From NCBI GenBank assembly GCA_036345935.2, contig JADWOT020001241.1:124001-188000 (forward strand): a stretch of DNA of 64,000 bases. Direction: 5' to 3'. The notes beneath the pieces are model-generated. The model was not told the origin of the DNA and did not search any database. It saw only the letters and a list, made by a program, of their open reading frames with translations. This document shows positions 48,661 to 59,999 of the stretch, piece by piece (the stretch's first letter is position 1; each line of letters opens with the position of its first letter). Position numbers and translations under genes: made by a program. This DNA is from Taenia hydatigena (lineage: Eukaryota > Platyhelminthes > Cestoda > Cyclophyllidea > Taeniidae).

Positions 48661-50980
48661 ATGAGAACAGCGAAATGATTGCAAAGCATGGCGACAATTA
48701 TTACCAAATCTGTTCGACCACATCCATCGATGGATCGTACTGTAGTTGCCCTCACTCAGTGGAGCACACATAGCCTGGTCGCACTCCGGAGTCTCAGCAT
48801 TTAAACGCCAAGGCACCTCAGCTCTTTTATGCAAAGGAGAAATGAGTAGAAAAAATCATTGCACGTAAAAGAAAGCGGAACAAAGGATGGGGACGTATGG
48901 CATGGTCGCTGGTGTCGGTAAATGCCGTCGAAAAAGGCCACAGCTGAGGAGAAGGTACGGCGCCAAACTCGTACAGCACGATATAGCGCATTTGCCTCCT
49001 TAGCAAGAGATGACTATGCTCAGAGCGAATAGCCATCGTATAACATCATGTTGATTTAAAGTAAAAGTATTCACAAATACGAGATTCCCGTTTCCATCTT
49101 ATAGATAGACGGGTTACGTCACTCGAAAAGTACTTCTCTGTCAATGAATTTTGCGACCAGAAATCAACGCCTCGTAATGCTTTAGTCGACTGACCTTATT
49201 AGATATGTTTCATCGAGGTGCAAAGGTTTCATCATCCAAGCCGAGGCGCGACAACTTCCGAGGCTCTGAAGGGCAGATGGAGACAGCCCGTAAGTATATG
49301 ACAAGCAAAGCGTGTGTAAACGTTGGTGGGTGGCACGCTCCGAGTAACCTCCTCCATTCACTTCTCTTTTAGGCACACGGCCAAGCCGTTCCAGTACCTT
49401 CGTGCAGCTTTGCCAAACCTTAACTTGCGCCTGCTGTTGAATATCGTAAATTGTCGACTTCATGCTCCTTTCTTGTAATAACACTCACATAAACGTTCAT
49501 TCGGGATTGGTAATCCAAACAAGCACTTAAGATATAAAGCACAAATGATTCGCTATCAAAAGGGACTTATGCAGGAAAGCAACGGATGAGAAATGGTTAT
49601 AAGAAGAATCCAGTAGCGATCCTGCTACTGTTGGCATGATAGCATGATAGGTAAACATCGACAACGTCATAAATGTCTTCGAAGTAGGAATCGTCCTGTT
49701 GCCTGAGGATCTTGCAATGTCCAGCACCGCTAATTTTAAGGGTCTTTAAGCTTCCATTTTTTCATGAGGCTCTCTGTTACGGGAGGTCTCGACGCCGATC
49801 TAAAATTATGCTTTGTATGTACTTCGCAATTGCTGGACTTGGCCTGGAATCGTGTGTATGAGGCAGCGCTGAACCAATGAAGCACGAGAACACTCATGCA
49901 CAATGTGTTAAGATAGGCATCCCCACTTCTGTGTTGGAACCTTCGTTTAAAGAATTTGATGCGCAATAAACACTTCGACTTATGCACACGTCAAGTCTTT
50001 TGGATGTTTCTTCAAAACTATTTTACTGGTTTCCTTTGAAGTTGACGTACTCATCGGAGACACTAAAAGAAGGATGATCAAATTATGCCATGGTTGTTTT
50101 TCTATGATGACGTGTGATGACTCAAATTAGTATTAAATGCCAATAGCTAGTTATTTTTAATTTCCTAATCCCCACGCATTCAGGTTTACTATAGCGCAAA
50201 ACCGCCAAATTTGTTTGACCATCTTTGTTACCTAAGGCTTAGAAGTAAACCTCACCAATTCACCTACTTCAAAGCTAAGTGTGACACCAATCTCTTGATG
50301 ATTTTTAATTTAGCCGTATTGATGTGACGGGTGGGATCGCACAGCACTCTGACCCTGTGTCGTGCTCGATATTCACATAGTTCATGTCATCCACTGCTTC
50401 TACTAGGCATACGGAATAATAGTTCTGTTTTACAATTTAAATCTCTCCGTCTAGTGCAAGTGTTTTTAACGCAGTCTATCTACTTGGCGTTTCGTTTAGG
50501 TCCCAGTAATCGTAAGTCCTTATTTACGAATCGGGACCGATTGGGTTCCTTTAATGTTGTGGACTCGCCTGTTACCTTCGCCAAAAAGAGTTGTTTGGTA
50601 TAACAACAGATCTCTTATGCCAAAAAGGTGTCGGGTACGGCATGTTGTCAATGAAAAGCGCAAGAATAGATCGAATGTCTCAGTCATTTTAAGGTAACAA
50701 CAGCTAAATTAGGATGAGTTAACCTCTTCACTGAAGTGAGGAACACTAATATGCTGTCGAGAAAAGTAAAAATTGGTAGAGGGTCCAAAATCATTGAGAT
50801 TTCAAAGCATAGAGTATTGCATGCCCCATATGTCAAAGGAGAGAAGCATGTGATCCACTGCTGCTGTCCAGATGAGTGTTGCGTGTTAAGGGTATTTTGC
50901 CCCTTTAGGATAGACGCAGGCTAGCCTGAAAGGACAGACGAAGTGATAAGGAGTGGGTGGGGCAATAGTGTACCACCGTA
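48661..50980. other. No assignable gene
   Basis: Similarity between RGC-B and RGC-A ends near 48660. Several minus-strand frames follow (for example 49182-49484, 100 codons, with KVWQSCTKVLERLGR), but none has a recognised domain or clear exon limits. Confidence 0.4.
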
Positions 50981-50984
50981 GCTA

Positions 50985-51414
50985 CGCTGCAATTCGGTCA
51001 CCAAGTACTATGGCTTTTGGGAAATGACATTTGTGTGCATGAGCTTGAGCCCAGGCATGGTCATAACCAGAATAATCAGACGATAAATGCACATCGAAGA
51101 GAATGGCCTGCATGCTACCTGACGTGATTCGGAAAAATGCACTACGGCTACAAACATGGCGTGCGTACAATTTCGGGAGGCATGTGATTTCTTCTTCTGT
51201 CAAAATGTGTGTGGTATAAGCCAGACTGAATAGCACATTGACTGCACCAACTCCGAGTCGGCTTGAAATGTCGGGGGATATACGCAGAAATTGCCTCGGC
51301 ATGCTCTGTGATTTCTAGCGCAATCGGCAATATCACCAGTGTTCTGCTAAATGCTTGTCTGCTATACGAAATAATCTTGACTGGAATACAGGGCTGAAGT
51401 ATAAAGAGAGCCAT
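50985..51414 (-). pseudogene. Cys-loop ligand-gated ion channel-like remnant (TM1-TM3)
   Basis: Two minus-strand frames read in the order expected for a pentameric ligand-gated channel. First comes FILQPCIPVKIIS, resembling the TM1 start of anion-type channels (F/Y-x-LQ-x-x-IP). After a frame change, ISSRLGVGAVNVL resembles TM2, CLPK the TM2-TM3 link and FRITSGSMQAILFDV TM3. The frame shift between TM1 and TM2 and a stop just upstream of TM1 suggest a pseudogene. Ligand type cannot be told. The match rests on short motifs, so the call is moderate at best. Confidence 0.4.
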
Positions 51415-51463
51415 TCAGAATGGCGCAAGGGATGATAGTGCGGTCCGAAATTGTTCCTATTAC

Positions 51464-51755
51464 TTAGTCTTCACGGTGCATCACCGACCCAAGTATGTAT
51501 AATTTACTGGGAAAGGCTAGCTTCGTCCTAAAGAGTAGTGTGTTGCCAACAGTGCGCCAAATATAATGGGGATTGACGCGCGCGTTGACATGGACAATGT
51601 TTATAAGACAATTCGCCACAATCACCATCAACAGACAAATCACAGTCGTGGAGCTTACCAATCGAATGTGCTTCGTCCATCTGCCATCCACTAGCAAATG
51701 GCAAACGACGAGTCCCAAAGGCCATTATTTTAAAATTCCTCGCTTCTCTAGCCAT
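51464..51755 (-). other. Possible extracellular part of the channel-like remnant
   Basis: Two overlapping minus-strand frames lie just upstream of the TM1-like segment. One has a cysteine-containing stretch (LSVDGDCGELSYKHC) that might correspond to the region before the Cys-loop. Motif support is weak and neither frame is clearly favoured. Confidence 0.15.
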
Positions 51756-51859
51756 TTACCTACTGATTGGCGATTAACGGGACTAGAGAGTAGTGATCAA
51801 GATGAAATTTGCATCGCAGCATCCGTCATGAAGACGAACGGGAAGACTAATATTTGAAC

Positions 51860-52870
51860 GATGAATACAGTACTCGTTCCGCACTCTCTTACTCTCCACC
51901 GCTGCATTCTCTTAGGACTGCGACTCGTTTGTGTTTTCGCCCCTTGTGTGGGTGGGTTAGAGACACTGCGATGACTGCTGACACAATAATTTGATTTCTT
52001 GAGGACAAACAACAACTGCGACATTAGTGATTTGATGTGACACAACTGGAACTTATTCAGGAGGGAGTGATGTCAAGGAAGAGCAGGGACATTCAAGGCT
52101 AGTCACCCACTTCTATGCCTGGTGTTACGAGACAGTGCAAAATTGCACAAAATTGCCTCACATGTCTGCTGCATGAACTCAAATACCCTTTTTGTTCGTG
52201 CTGCACTGTTACTTAGCAGAGGGTATAAGTGAACGACAGCGTGTTAACAGTGGTGGTCATAACTGGATGCGCACCAGACTTCCACAGACGAGTCGCTTTG
52301 CAGAAGTTAAGTTAATCGTTGCCAGACTTGCGTCCCAACTGTGTGTACAATAGCGTCCAAAATCAGTCAATATTACCTCATAGGTACAAGATTTGGATTC
52401 CCACACAATGTGTTTCTTGAAGAAAACTTAAGTGTCTGAACTTCAGCGAAGCAAAACGCTTACCATTTGTGTGCGGAATGAGAAGGTGGAATCGTACACA
52501 ATGAGAAAACAAATTGACGGCGCCTGCAGTGCAACTCACCCATGACATTCTCCACTGCAAAGCAAAACATAAAACAATTGGCGCAAGATGTTGCGCAGTC
52601 TATTTTGATAGCGCACTAATAAAAATAGTCTGCTGTGCCATAGTGAACAATTATCACAGTCATGCCCACAAAGCAGCCGTAGTGCGCCTAGAGTGAAGGA
52701 CGCAGCGCTAACTAAACCTTGTGGATTATCGATGTGTTGACCGCTTATCACCCGATTAATATTAGGCTTTCCGACAATTCCTGTGTTATATTTGTCTACA
52801 TCGTTACGGGCAAAGGCTGCATAAAACTATCCCATTCTAACACTGTCTAACACCCATTATTTAAAGGGGC
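51860..52870. other. No assignable gene
   Basis: Only short, unrecognised frames on both strands. Weak similarity to the 3' flank of RGC-A begins near 52870. Confidence 0.4.
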
Positions 52871-53057
52871 TCATTTTTACCTGTTGCCCACAAATCTATT
52901 TGCTGAACTGCTTCATGATTTAAAGGCAGTCAATTAGACCTCTGACCACGCTCATTCCGCAAAGTATCAAAGGAAGCGTAGCAAAATGCTGTGATGCGAT
53001 CGACCAAGCCATGTAAAACTAGTTTTTAGGAGTTAATCATATAGCAGGTGACATTGC

Positions 53058-53236
53058 TTACATTGTTAATGGAGGCGGTTGAGGTAAAGGCTTGTGAAAA
53101 TTGTCGCTTCCAGTGAGCCAATAACTTCTGGTCTCCACGTCACCTTCGAATTCAACTGAACCACAATGCTCAGCATGGTAGCCTCCGATTTCATCCAATA
53201 TTTCCTTTATCGCTTCGCTGATGCGTATCCTGAATG
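53058..53236 (-). pseudogene. RGC-C cyclase catalytic exon 4 and C-terminus
   Basis: CCAG acceptor. [20 protein letters not shown], then YWLTGSDNFHKPLPQPP, ending at TAA 53058-53060. In phase with exon 3 across an intron of 68 bases. Confidence 0.9.
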
Positions 53237-53304
53237 CTGGAAGGAAAGGATTTTACGTTGGAGTAATGGTGAAAAGGAAGTAAGCAAAAAGGAGGGCCAC
53301 AAAC

Positions 53305-53403
53305 CGGCTCCAGATGACTCCATCTTCAGTGCTCGATTAACGGTATCACCAAAAAGGCAGTAACGAGGCATTGTAAGCCCTACGACACCAGCAACGCAAG
53401 GTC
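53305..53403 (-). pseudogene. RGC-C cyclase catalytic exon 3 (99 bp)
   Basis: [20 protein letters not shown], then [12 protein letters not shown]. It has the Cys that, with Glu, marks GTP specificity. The residue four after the catalytic Asn is Lys where the family has Arg. Confidence 0.9.
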
Positions 53404-53725
53404 CTGCAAGTAAACAGAGCATCGTTTCTTCAAGGTTATACAACTGATTTCATAGTTTGCAGTCCCAATGAGAGGCGAAGTTTAAATACGCCATTTAAAA
53501 GTCAGCTCTTGAACGCTTGCTGCATGCCAATTGATCAGTGCTTCATAATTGTTTGAAGCCATCAGCATATTTCACCTGTTTAATGACAACTCAGTGGACA
53601 CAATATCGTCGTAAATGGAAAGCTATAATTGCACAAATGCCTTTGACATTTGTTTGGCCAACTTGATATGCATCTTGCACACACAGACTAGGAAAGAAAC
53701 GAGGTCAGATATCCATCAAACTAAC

Positions 53726-53900
53726 CACTATGCAGACCGATGCGCAGCCTCAAGGGGACCTGCGGCAGGTGCTTAATGGTAAAAGCGCCACAAGCACTAA
53801 GCAGATCGAGGGCCATAGTTGCGACCTCAGCTTCGTGGCGTCGTCCATTACGGACTGGTAATCCCGAAGTCACCATGTAGGCGTCTCCTATCGTTTCCAC
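53726..53900 (-). pseudogene. RGC-C cyclase catalytic exon 2 (175 bp)
   Basis: [20 protein letters not shown] and LRLRIGLH. It has the second metal-binding Asp and the Glu that selects guanine. CTAG acceptor and GTTAGT donor, frame intact. Confidence 0.92.
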
Positions 53901-54280
53901 CTAGAAAGGGTGAATCTAGCGTGTAATGGTGGACATAGAGAGCACTTCTGCTCCATCTGTGTTTGTGGTTCGGTGAGAGCTGTGGGTATTGATTAGACTA
54001 TTGAGCAAAGGAACGTAGCATGAGATCCCGCAAATCCAACCGAGTACTTGCATTACACGCCAGATTGCCATCCTCTTAGACAAGTTGAACGAATGGTTTA
54101 CAAGTTATATTTTTTCGACCTTAGTGAGATTAAGCAAAAGTGGACATCAGTTAGTTCATAGTTCATTTAGTTAATAAAGCTTAATCTGCAGCAACTTTTA
54201 TTTAAGCATGTAGGAGTGTGGTGAGTTAGGAGTCTAATCTGTACCAGTGGGCAGCCTAGAGCATCTTCAATTAAACTCAC

Positions 54281-54473
54281 CTTGTAGACGTCGTAGTGTG
54301 CAATCGTCTTGTCAAACAATGTGTACAAGTCGTTAAGAAGATCAACAACCTGCAGTGGTGTGGACATTGCAGAAATGGTTGTGAAGCCGACAATGTCGCT
54401 AATATAGATTGACACCTCATCGTAGGTCTCAGGAGCCACTGCGATCCCCGCCTTCAACGCTTCTGCCACAACC
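54281..54473 (-). pseudogene. RGC-C cyclase catalytic exon 1 (193 bp)
   Basis: [20 protein letters not shown] and [13 protein letters not shown] carry the first metal-binding Asp and the IVGFT motif intact. The acceptor that is AG in A is GG here (CC on the plus strand at 54474-54475). A possible replacement AG lies about ten bases inside but would change the frame. Confidence 0.9.
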
Positions 54474-54610
54474 CCACAATTCCAGCTTGATTTTATTCAC
54501 CTACTCGCCCATTGTTCAGGGTCTAGTCTTGTGCGGTCGTACACAAATGCAAAGCTACAGAATGAAATCATAGCATCCACTGCTGCTAACTAGAATTGAT
54601 GAGGATGGAA

Positions 54611-54735
54611 ACTCACGGAGGCAGCAAACGACAGATGAGAAGATCCTTCTTTCTCTTTTCATTCTCCAATTCATCCGTTCAAGTCTTCATCTCTTCTTCC
54701 AATCGACTCGAGTAATCTTCTATTATTTTGAACAT
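54611..54735 (-). pseudogene. RGC-C dimerization helix exon
   Basis: EDYSSRLEEEMKT, stop, then TDELENEKRKKDLLICRLLP, ending at GTGAGT. TGA at 54679-54681. The helix pairs two cyclase chains, so this stop would prevent a full-length enzyme. Confidence 0.8.
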
Positions 54736-54781
54736 GTGCTCCACAATGTTCAATGACGATCATAAACGATGGCAAACTTAC

Positions 54782-54903
54782 TTTCCTCTGGTCAGTTGTT
54801 GAATCTCTTCATTCAACTCCTTGAATGTTGGTCTCAGTCGAGGATTTTCTGACCACGCTCGCTGAATAATGTCTATGTAAGTCGGTGAGACACCCTTTTC
54901 AAG
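54782..54903 (-). pseudogene. RGC-C end of kinase homology domain
   Basis: TYIDIIQRAWSENPRLRPTF, then KELNEEIQQLT, the standard last helix of the domain. Open. Confidence 0.8.
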
Positions 54904-55139
54904 GAGCTGAAGTAGGAAGGCGAGTAGGGTAGGCTTGTGCTTTGCCATCAAAAGAGAGTGTGATACACCGCGGTGTTACATGAGCCCCTTAATACGATTT
55001 TCACAAAAAACTTGACACAAACAGTGCCATGTCCCTAAATACCTCCGGCTGTCTCGTGTGAAGGCCTCGGTTAACTTATTCTGTCCCGCTGATGCGCTAT
55101 CACCAAGTCAACATGGCGGTATACTGCGATGAAGAGAAC

Positions 55140-55333
55140 CACCCACCTGTGGACGAAAAGGAGGCTCTTCTTCGCTCATCACGCGTTCTAGAATCTCCTC
55201 CACTTGCATATTATCTGGCCCATATGGTGCATTATTATTATACCGAATGCACAGACATCGCCTGGCTTAGTTCCAAGCAAAGCCGCTGTCTCATCGCGCA
55301 GTAGCTCAGGCGCCGTCCACAATTTTTCTATGG
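55140..55333 (-). pseudogene. RGC-C kinase homology domain, C-lobe exon with deletion
   Basis: KLWTAPELLRDETAALLGTK, then AFGIII. Compared with A, three bases (ATA) are added and 22 bases are missing at about 55226-55240. The frame shifts, although the downstream sequence (MQVEEILERVM) still aligns in another frame. Confidence 0.8.
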
Positions 55334-55368
55334 ATGTGATACAATGGCGGGTGGTCAATGTGACTAAC

Positions 55369-55525
55369 CTTCAGGTTTGATCGAAGGACAACTGCCTGTT
55401 AGGTTGTAGACCTTGGGGATGCCAAAGTCGGTAATTTTCAAGGCGTATCGACAGCTGACAACGCAATTGGTTGACTTTAGTCTTCCGTGAGCTTTGGAAC
55501 TTGTGCTGTGGAGGTACTCCATTCC
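55369..55525 (-). pseudogene. RGC-C kinase homology domain, catalytic-loop exon
   Basis: [20 protein letters not shown], then [26 protein letters not shown] in place of HRD is the normal state of guanylyl cyclase pseudokinases; the DFG Asp is kept, unlike in A. Confidence 0.85.
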
Positions 55526-56275
55526 CTTATAATGCCCACCGAAATTAGTTACACAAATTAGAGACGAGAGGAGCAGAGTTTTGATTAAAAGCCATGAGAC
55601 AGCATCCACTCACCCGAACGAAGTCAGTCATGAGAGAGAACTTGAAATCCCAGTCAAATGTGATACTTTTGCTGTTGATAACATCCTGCAAACGAAATTG
55701 CGGTGAAAAATAAGTCAACGAAAAAGCAACTGCTGCACGAAGCATGAAGTAGAAATGAAGGTGTGCCGTGTATCATGGCATAAAATGTCCGTCGCACATA
55801 AACGGATTCTGTGTTAGAGCTACAGACGTGTAGTTCTTGCCACTTTTGTGGTACAACAATTTCAAGGAGTGTGAGACTAGGCGAACTAACTGCCTGCATA
55901 ACTATCATGCTTATTTTTTAGTGAAGATACTTCAGGGGTTAAAAGTTAGCAGCTTCAGACGGCCACAATGAAGCAATTATAGCAGAATGGAAAGCGTGGT
56001 AATTGCACTAATGCACTGCAAAGGACAATTCACAAAACGAGCATGCCCGCTGCTTAAAAGCTATTTTTAGGATGTTGCACTCTTCAAAATAAGTTTTTGT
56101 ACCGGTTAATTTGTGCTTTTTCCTTACCGTGCCTAACATCTTGCCTCCCCTAGGATGACTCTGTACGCACTGCATGCGTACCACTGTAAATGCGGCTATT
56201 GATGTTGCATGCGAAAGTGGCGATATAGGAGGGTCGTTCATGCAAAATAAAATTAAAGAGGTCCTCATTTATCAC

Positions 56276-56458
56276 CTGAAGGCTTCCACGATGACAGTAG
56301 TGAAAGACAAGACTGAAGGAATCTGGTGTCACACAGCACCCCACCAAAGTGTTAATATTTTCGTGTCGCATTTCCCGCAGTCCCTTAAGGTGTTCAATCA
56401 ACCGTGAGCGCAGTAGAATGCGCGATAGGCCCAATTTCTTAAGGTAGACTTGGACTCC
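56276..56458 (-). pseudogene. RGC-C kinase homology domain, N-lobe exon (183 bp)
   Basis: TATAG acceptor and GTGATA donor. LKGLREMRHENINTLVGCCV and FHYCHRGSLQ are close to the family consensus. No stop. Confidence 0.85.
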
Positions 56459-57434
56459 CTATAACCACAAGCCAAGTAGAAAGCGCATAAGCAGCTGTTT
56501 CAAAAGTCTTCTGAGATCAGAGCATTTAAGTAAACGCAATATTATTTAAGCCAAATCCCATCGAATCGAGGCAAACCCCGATTGCATCGATGCGGAGCAA
56601 TGCTCATTCCACACAAGATACCAGCATTCGTGTCCTTCCATGCAAGATGTATAGGTTAACGGGATTGAATTAACTGCCTTTGAACGCAGAGGTTAGCTTA
56701 CCACTTTGATATCGAGGCCGATGCCACATTGAGAAATGAAGAAATGTGTGCAACGACTGACTCGAAACTAGAGTGGCTAGAAAGGCAACTGAAAAAATGT
56801 TTACACACGGGAGATAGTGAGACGGCACATTACTGCTAACAGCCGCACGAATTGAGAAGCAGAAGTCAAGAAGTACAAGTGGTGTGCACAATAGCCAAAC
56901 CGAGACAGCCAGTGGTACCAAAGTATATTTCCCGCTGTCGTTGGAAATGCAGGACGTCAGATCACATCCTGCTTACAAAAACTGGCCTTTAAATTCGGTT
57001 ACGTCGGAAGAAAGCAGGAAGATGTACACTGCTTTATGCCCGTCGTCATTGTTAAACGTGCTTTTTCAGTGCTTGAATGCAATCGCTTAATCCTATCCCG
57101 CTTCTAGCACTGCTTTGTGGCTTTCAAGAATTAAGCATTTCTTCTTAGTGATATACTGCATTGTCTACTTCACAGTACGTACAGCTTGCATTGTTGACAC
57201 GGACAAGACGTACATTTAGTCGAACAATCCTCCTCTCTTGCGTACGGTGTAGAAGCTTTTCACATATACTTGGTGCTGCAACAGAGACTCGAGGAGAATG
57301 CGTGAGTGCATGGAAAGATGCGAGGACACCCGGACCCGACACCGGATCCATTCGCGACTCTGAGTTTCGGTGGGACTAAAAGTGCAATGACGCTTTAAAG
57401 CTAAAACGCATTCCTCCTTTATTTATTTCTTTTA

Positions 57435-57558
57435 AAACATCCTCACGTCATGGAGTAGCTTCGCCGATCGGTTTCCATCACCATCATCGAAAGCAAAATC
57501 ACCTTCCACAAATACGAGTTTGAGTGAATTGAAGCGTTTCGTTTTGCGCACAATCCGT
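57435..57558 (-). pseudogene. RGC-C juxtamembrane exon
   Basis: It starts after CTTAG with RRIVRKTKRFNSLKLVFVEG, strongly basic as expected just inside the membrane, and continues in an open frame to the KLLHDVRMF segment. The next exon (about 57351-57200) encodes VLASFHALTHSPRVSVAAPS. Confidence 0.7.
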
Positions 57559-57600
57559 CTAAGTTGACCACAATCGGTGAGGATACGCGACATGGCTTAC

Positions 57601-57685
57601 CTGTAGACAAGCACAATCGCCAAGTACATGAGGCTAGCATTGAACGATCCGAGTAGGTTTATCAGTAGAATAACCTGTACTGATT
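57601..57685 (-). pseudogene. RGC-C transmembrane exon (85 bp)
   Basis: TTTTAG acceptor and GTAAGC donor. It encodes VILLINLLGSFNASLMYLAI followed by VLVYR, a single membrane helix with a basic stop-transfer end. Confidence 0.8.
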
Positions 57686-57729
57686 CTAAAAGAGGTTTAC
57701 AAAAGGATGAGGGAACGTCTTTGGCAGCG

Positions 57730-58200
57730 CTATGAATTTACTTTTACGTACCAAATCCAAGCGGTGCGAATAAGTGGCATGTGCGTTGAGGTCCCTCTCC
57801 ATCTCCTGGCCAATTCATCGCACTCCTTGACTGGGGCAGTATTAGTGGATCATGAATAGCATCAATGAGATTGAAGATGTCTGTATACCTCTCCACTCGG
57901 GCTCCAACCTCAGCCAGGTCAGTGACGTTAAATTTGAGGGAGAAGAGAAGAAGATCGAAAATGCCTTGCGAGACATCACCATCACCAATGCGGTAATGGA
58001 AGGTAATGGAGGGCAGTGTGGGCACTTGGATATGTGAGAGGATGCGCAGTGGTTGGAAGAGATTGGCAGAGGAGGTGATATTGCCACCGCCTTCTTGCAA
58101 GTGAATTTGGACCAGTCGCATTGCTAATGCTGCCCCACTAGCCACTGAGAGATTGATTCGCTGCCGACAGGGAAACCAACTAATCAGTGCAAGCGCACAC
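57730..58200 (-). pseudogene. RGC-C distal ligand-binding exon
   Basis: Open over about 150 codons (RQRINLSVASGAALAMRLVQ, then YTDIFNLIDAIHDPLILPQS). It keeps TGG where B has TGA. Confidence 0.75.
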
Positions 58201-58658
58201 GCACGATTAATGCATATATAGATCAAATTACTAAAGGTGGCATTGGTCATGTAGCTCACATAAGCTACCGTAGAATGTTACCGTATGCCATCCTCAAACA
58301 TCATGGCCGAAATCGTCTGGTTGAACACCAGCTTCATTCCTTCTTACCTAGCCAGGAACTTACAAGGACGCGCTTCCCACCGAGATACCTCTCAACTAAG
58401 CTCTACCATCCCCTATAGAAAGACATCGGTCTAAAAGGCCGACCTATTGTTTAGAAAACAGATCCATGAACTATCTATTTTAAAGAATAATTTTATGACT
58501 GAAGCCCATTAGTGGCGTAGTCGTTTACGGCAATCTGGGATTATGATCTTAAATAAACGCACAAACATGCAATGGCTACATGATTGGCGTCTTCCATGTG
58601 AGCGGATTGTGAGAGGGAATGAGGTAGCATGCGTTACCTCCTTATACGGCACCGATAC

Positions 58659-58894
58659 CTAATCGTATCTGGCGCCCTTGGGCAGTGCTGTGACAATGAT
58701 GAGCGATCGACCGGCAGCCAATGTGGGTCCAGCTCGAGACAAATGCGCCCCCCATGCACGCAAGGCATCGTAAGTGAGCATATCCGTGGGATCCACGTGC
58801 ATGAGTGCAATCCGCCCTTGCTTGATTCTGCCGAAGTGCTTAACGTCCACTACGAATTTCACAGCCAGTTCTGGTCTTGCTAATATCAGCGCCA
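58659..58894 (-). pseudogene. RGC-C ligand-binding exon 3
   Basis: TTTTTCAG acceptor. Open through MHVDPTDMLTYDALRAWGAH and LIIVTALPKGARYD to a TAG at 58659-58661. That TAG is immediately followed by GT, so it might coincide with an exon end, but no matching donor is seen in A or B. Confidence 0.75.
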
Positions 58895-58961
58895 CTGAAA
58901 AAGAGGTTTAAGCGAGTAAAGAAGGGAAGCAACTCGCATGGGGACCAAAGTGATCGCTTAC

Positions 58962-59445
58962 CGTCAAAATGATCTTCCAATGGCTCTAGTAATCTCGTAA
59001 AGTTTGTCGCCGATGTGATATGGACACTAGTTAAGAGTTCAAGCATGCTGTGCCTGTTTCGGGAGAGGCGATGTGTTGATAGAATTGAATCTAATATCTC
59101 AGGAATGTAGAGGATGTTAGTGTGTAAGTCGTAGAGCAGTGCAATGCGCCTCCATCCATTGTTGACAAGATAGACGAGAATGCCTTGTAGAATGGTCTTG
59201 CGCTGAACTAAAACAGATACCGCGGCGATGGGTGGAGGGTGTAAACCACGATTACTGTCGGTGAGGTGGTTGGCAAAGACAGAGGCGGAACTCAACACTT
59301 GACAGTGATAGGAGATCTGGTAGAGTTGGCCTCGTGGCGGCTCCTTTGGGTTGCCGAGATTGATCCACTCGTTCACCAAATTGCATTCGCTAGCTAAGGG
59401 AGGTCCCAGTAACACGCTGAATCCTGTGGAATTCGACGCGCTTTT
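58962..59445 (-). pseudogene. RGC-C ligand-binding exon 2 (484 bp, open)
   Basis: It is uninterrupted: the codon that is TGA in A and B is CGA (59059-59061). It includes GFSVLLGPPLASECNLVNEW and NFTRLLEPLEDHFDG before the GTAAGC donor. Confidence 0.88.
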
Positions 59446-59999
59446 CTTGAACAGAAAATGCAGAGAGAACAATTGCTCCTGAGTGTGTAAACCCACCCTA
59501 TTTTATTACTTTACTACTAATTGCAGTAATGTGTACTTCCGTTACTTTAACGCGGCAACATGGGAAGAGCATTAGTTCCACTAAATGCCTTTTCATACCC
59601 AGTTAAAATAAATTGATCGAATCGGATAGATCGTACGCCAATATCAAATATTAATTTACAATATCGTGTCGAAAAATGCAAATGCTCTGATGAGCGGATT
59701 TAAACCATGGACAGACATCCACTAATTTGCCACTGGGACGGCAGATTTAATCGTAATAGCCAATTATTTATCCTCACATTATATTCTAGCTCCTATTCTA
59801 TATAACCGGTCTAACACGAGGAGTGTGGTTCACACGTGGCCACTTCCATCGCTCACAGTTGAAACCGTCCCACAAATGGATGCCACTTCACTGCGCCGCC
59901 ACAGTCAATAAGATGGTATATTACTCGCCTTTAAATTGGATACATTTGCAGGACACGCGTGCATAACGGGCTACTCGCGTGAATTTGTCAAAATCTGTC

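Noticed and set aside
58840..59496. 218-codon open frame read as a free-standing gene
   Set aside because: It is exon 2 of RGC-C plus intron read-through; a GTAAGC donor and an exact 484-bp match in the other copies define the true exon.
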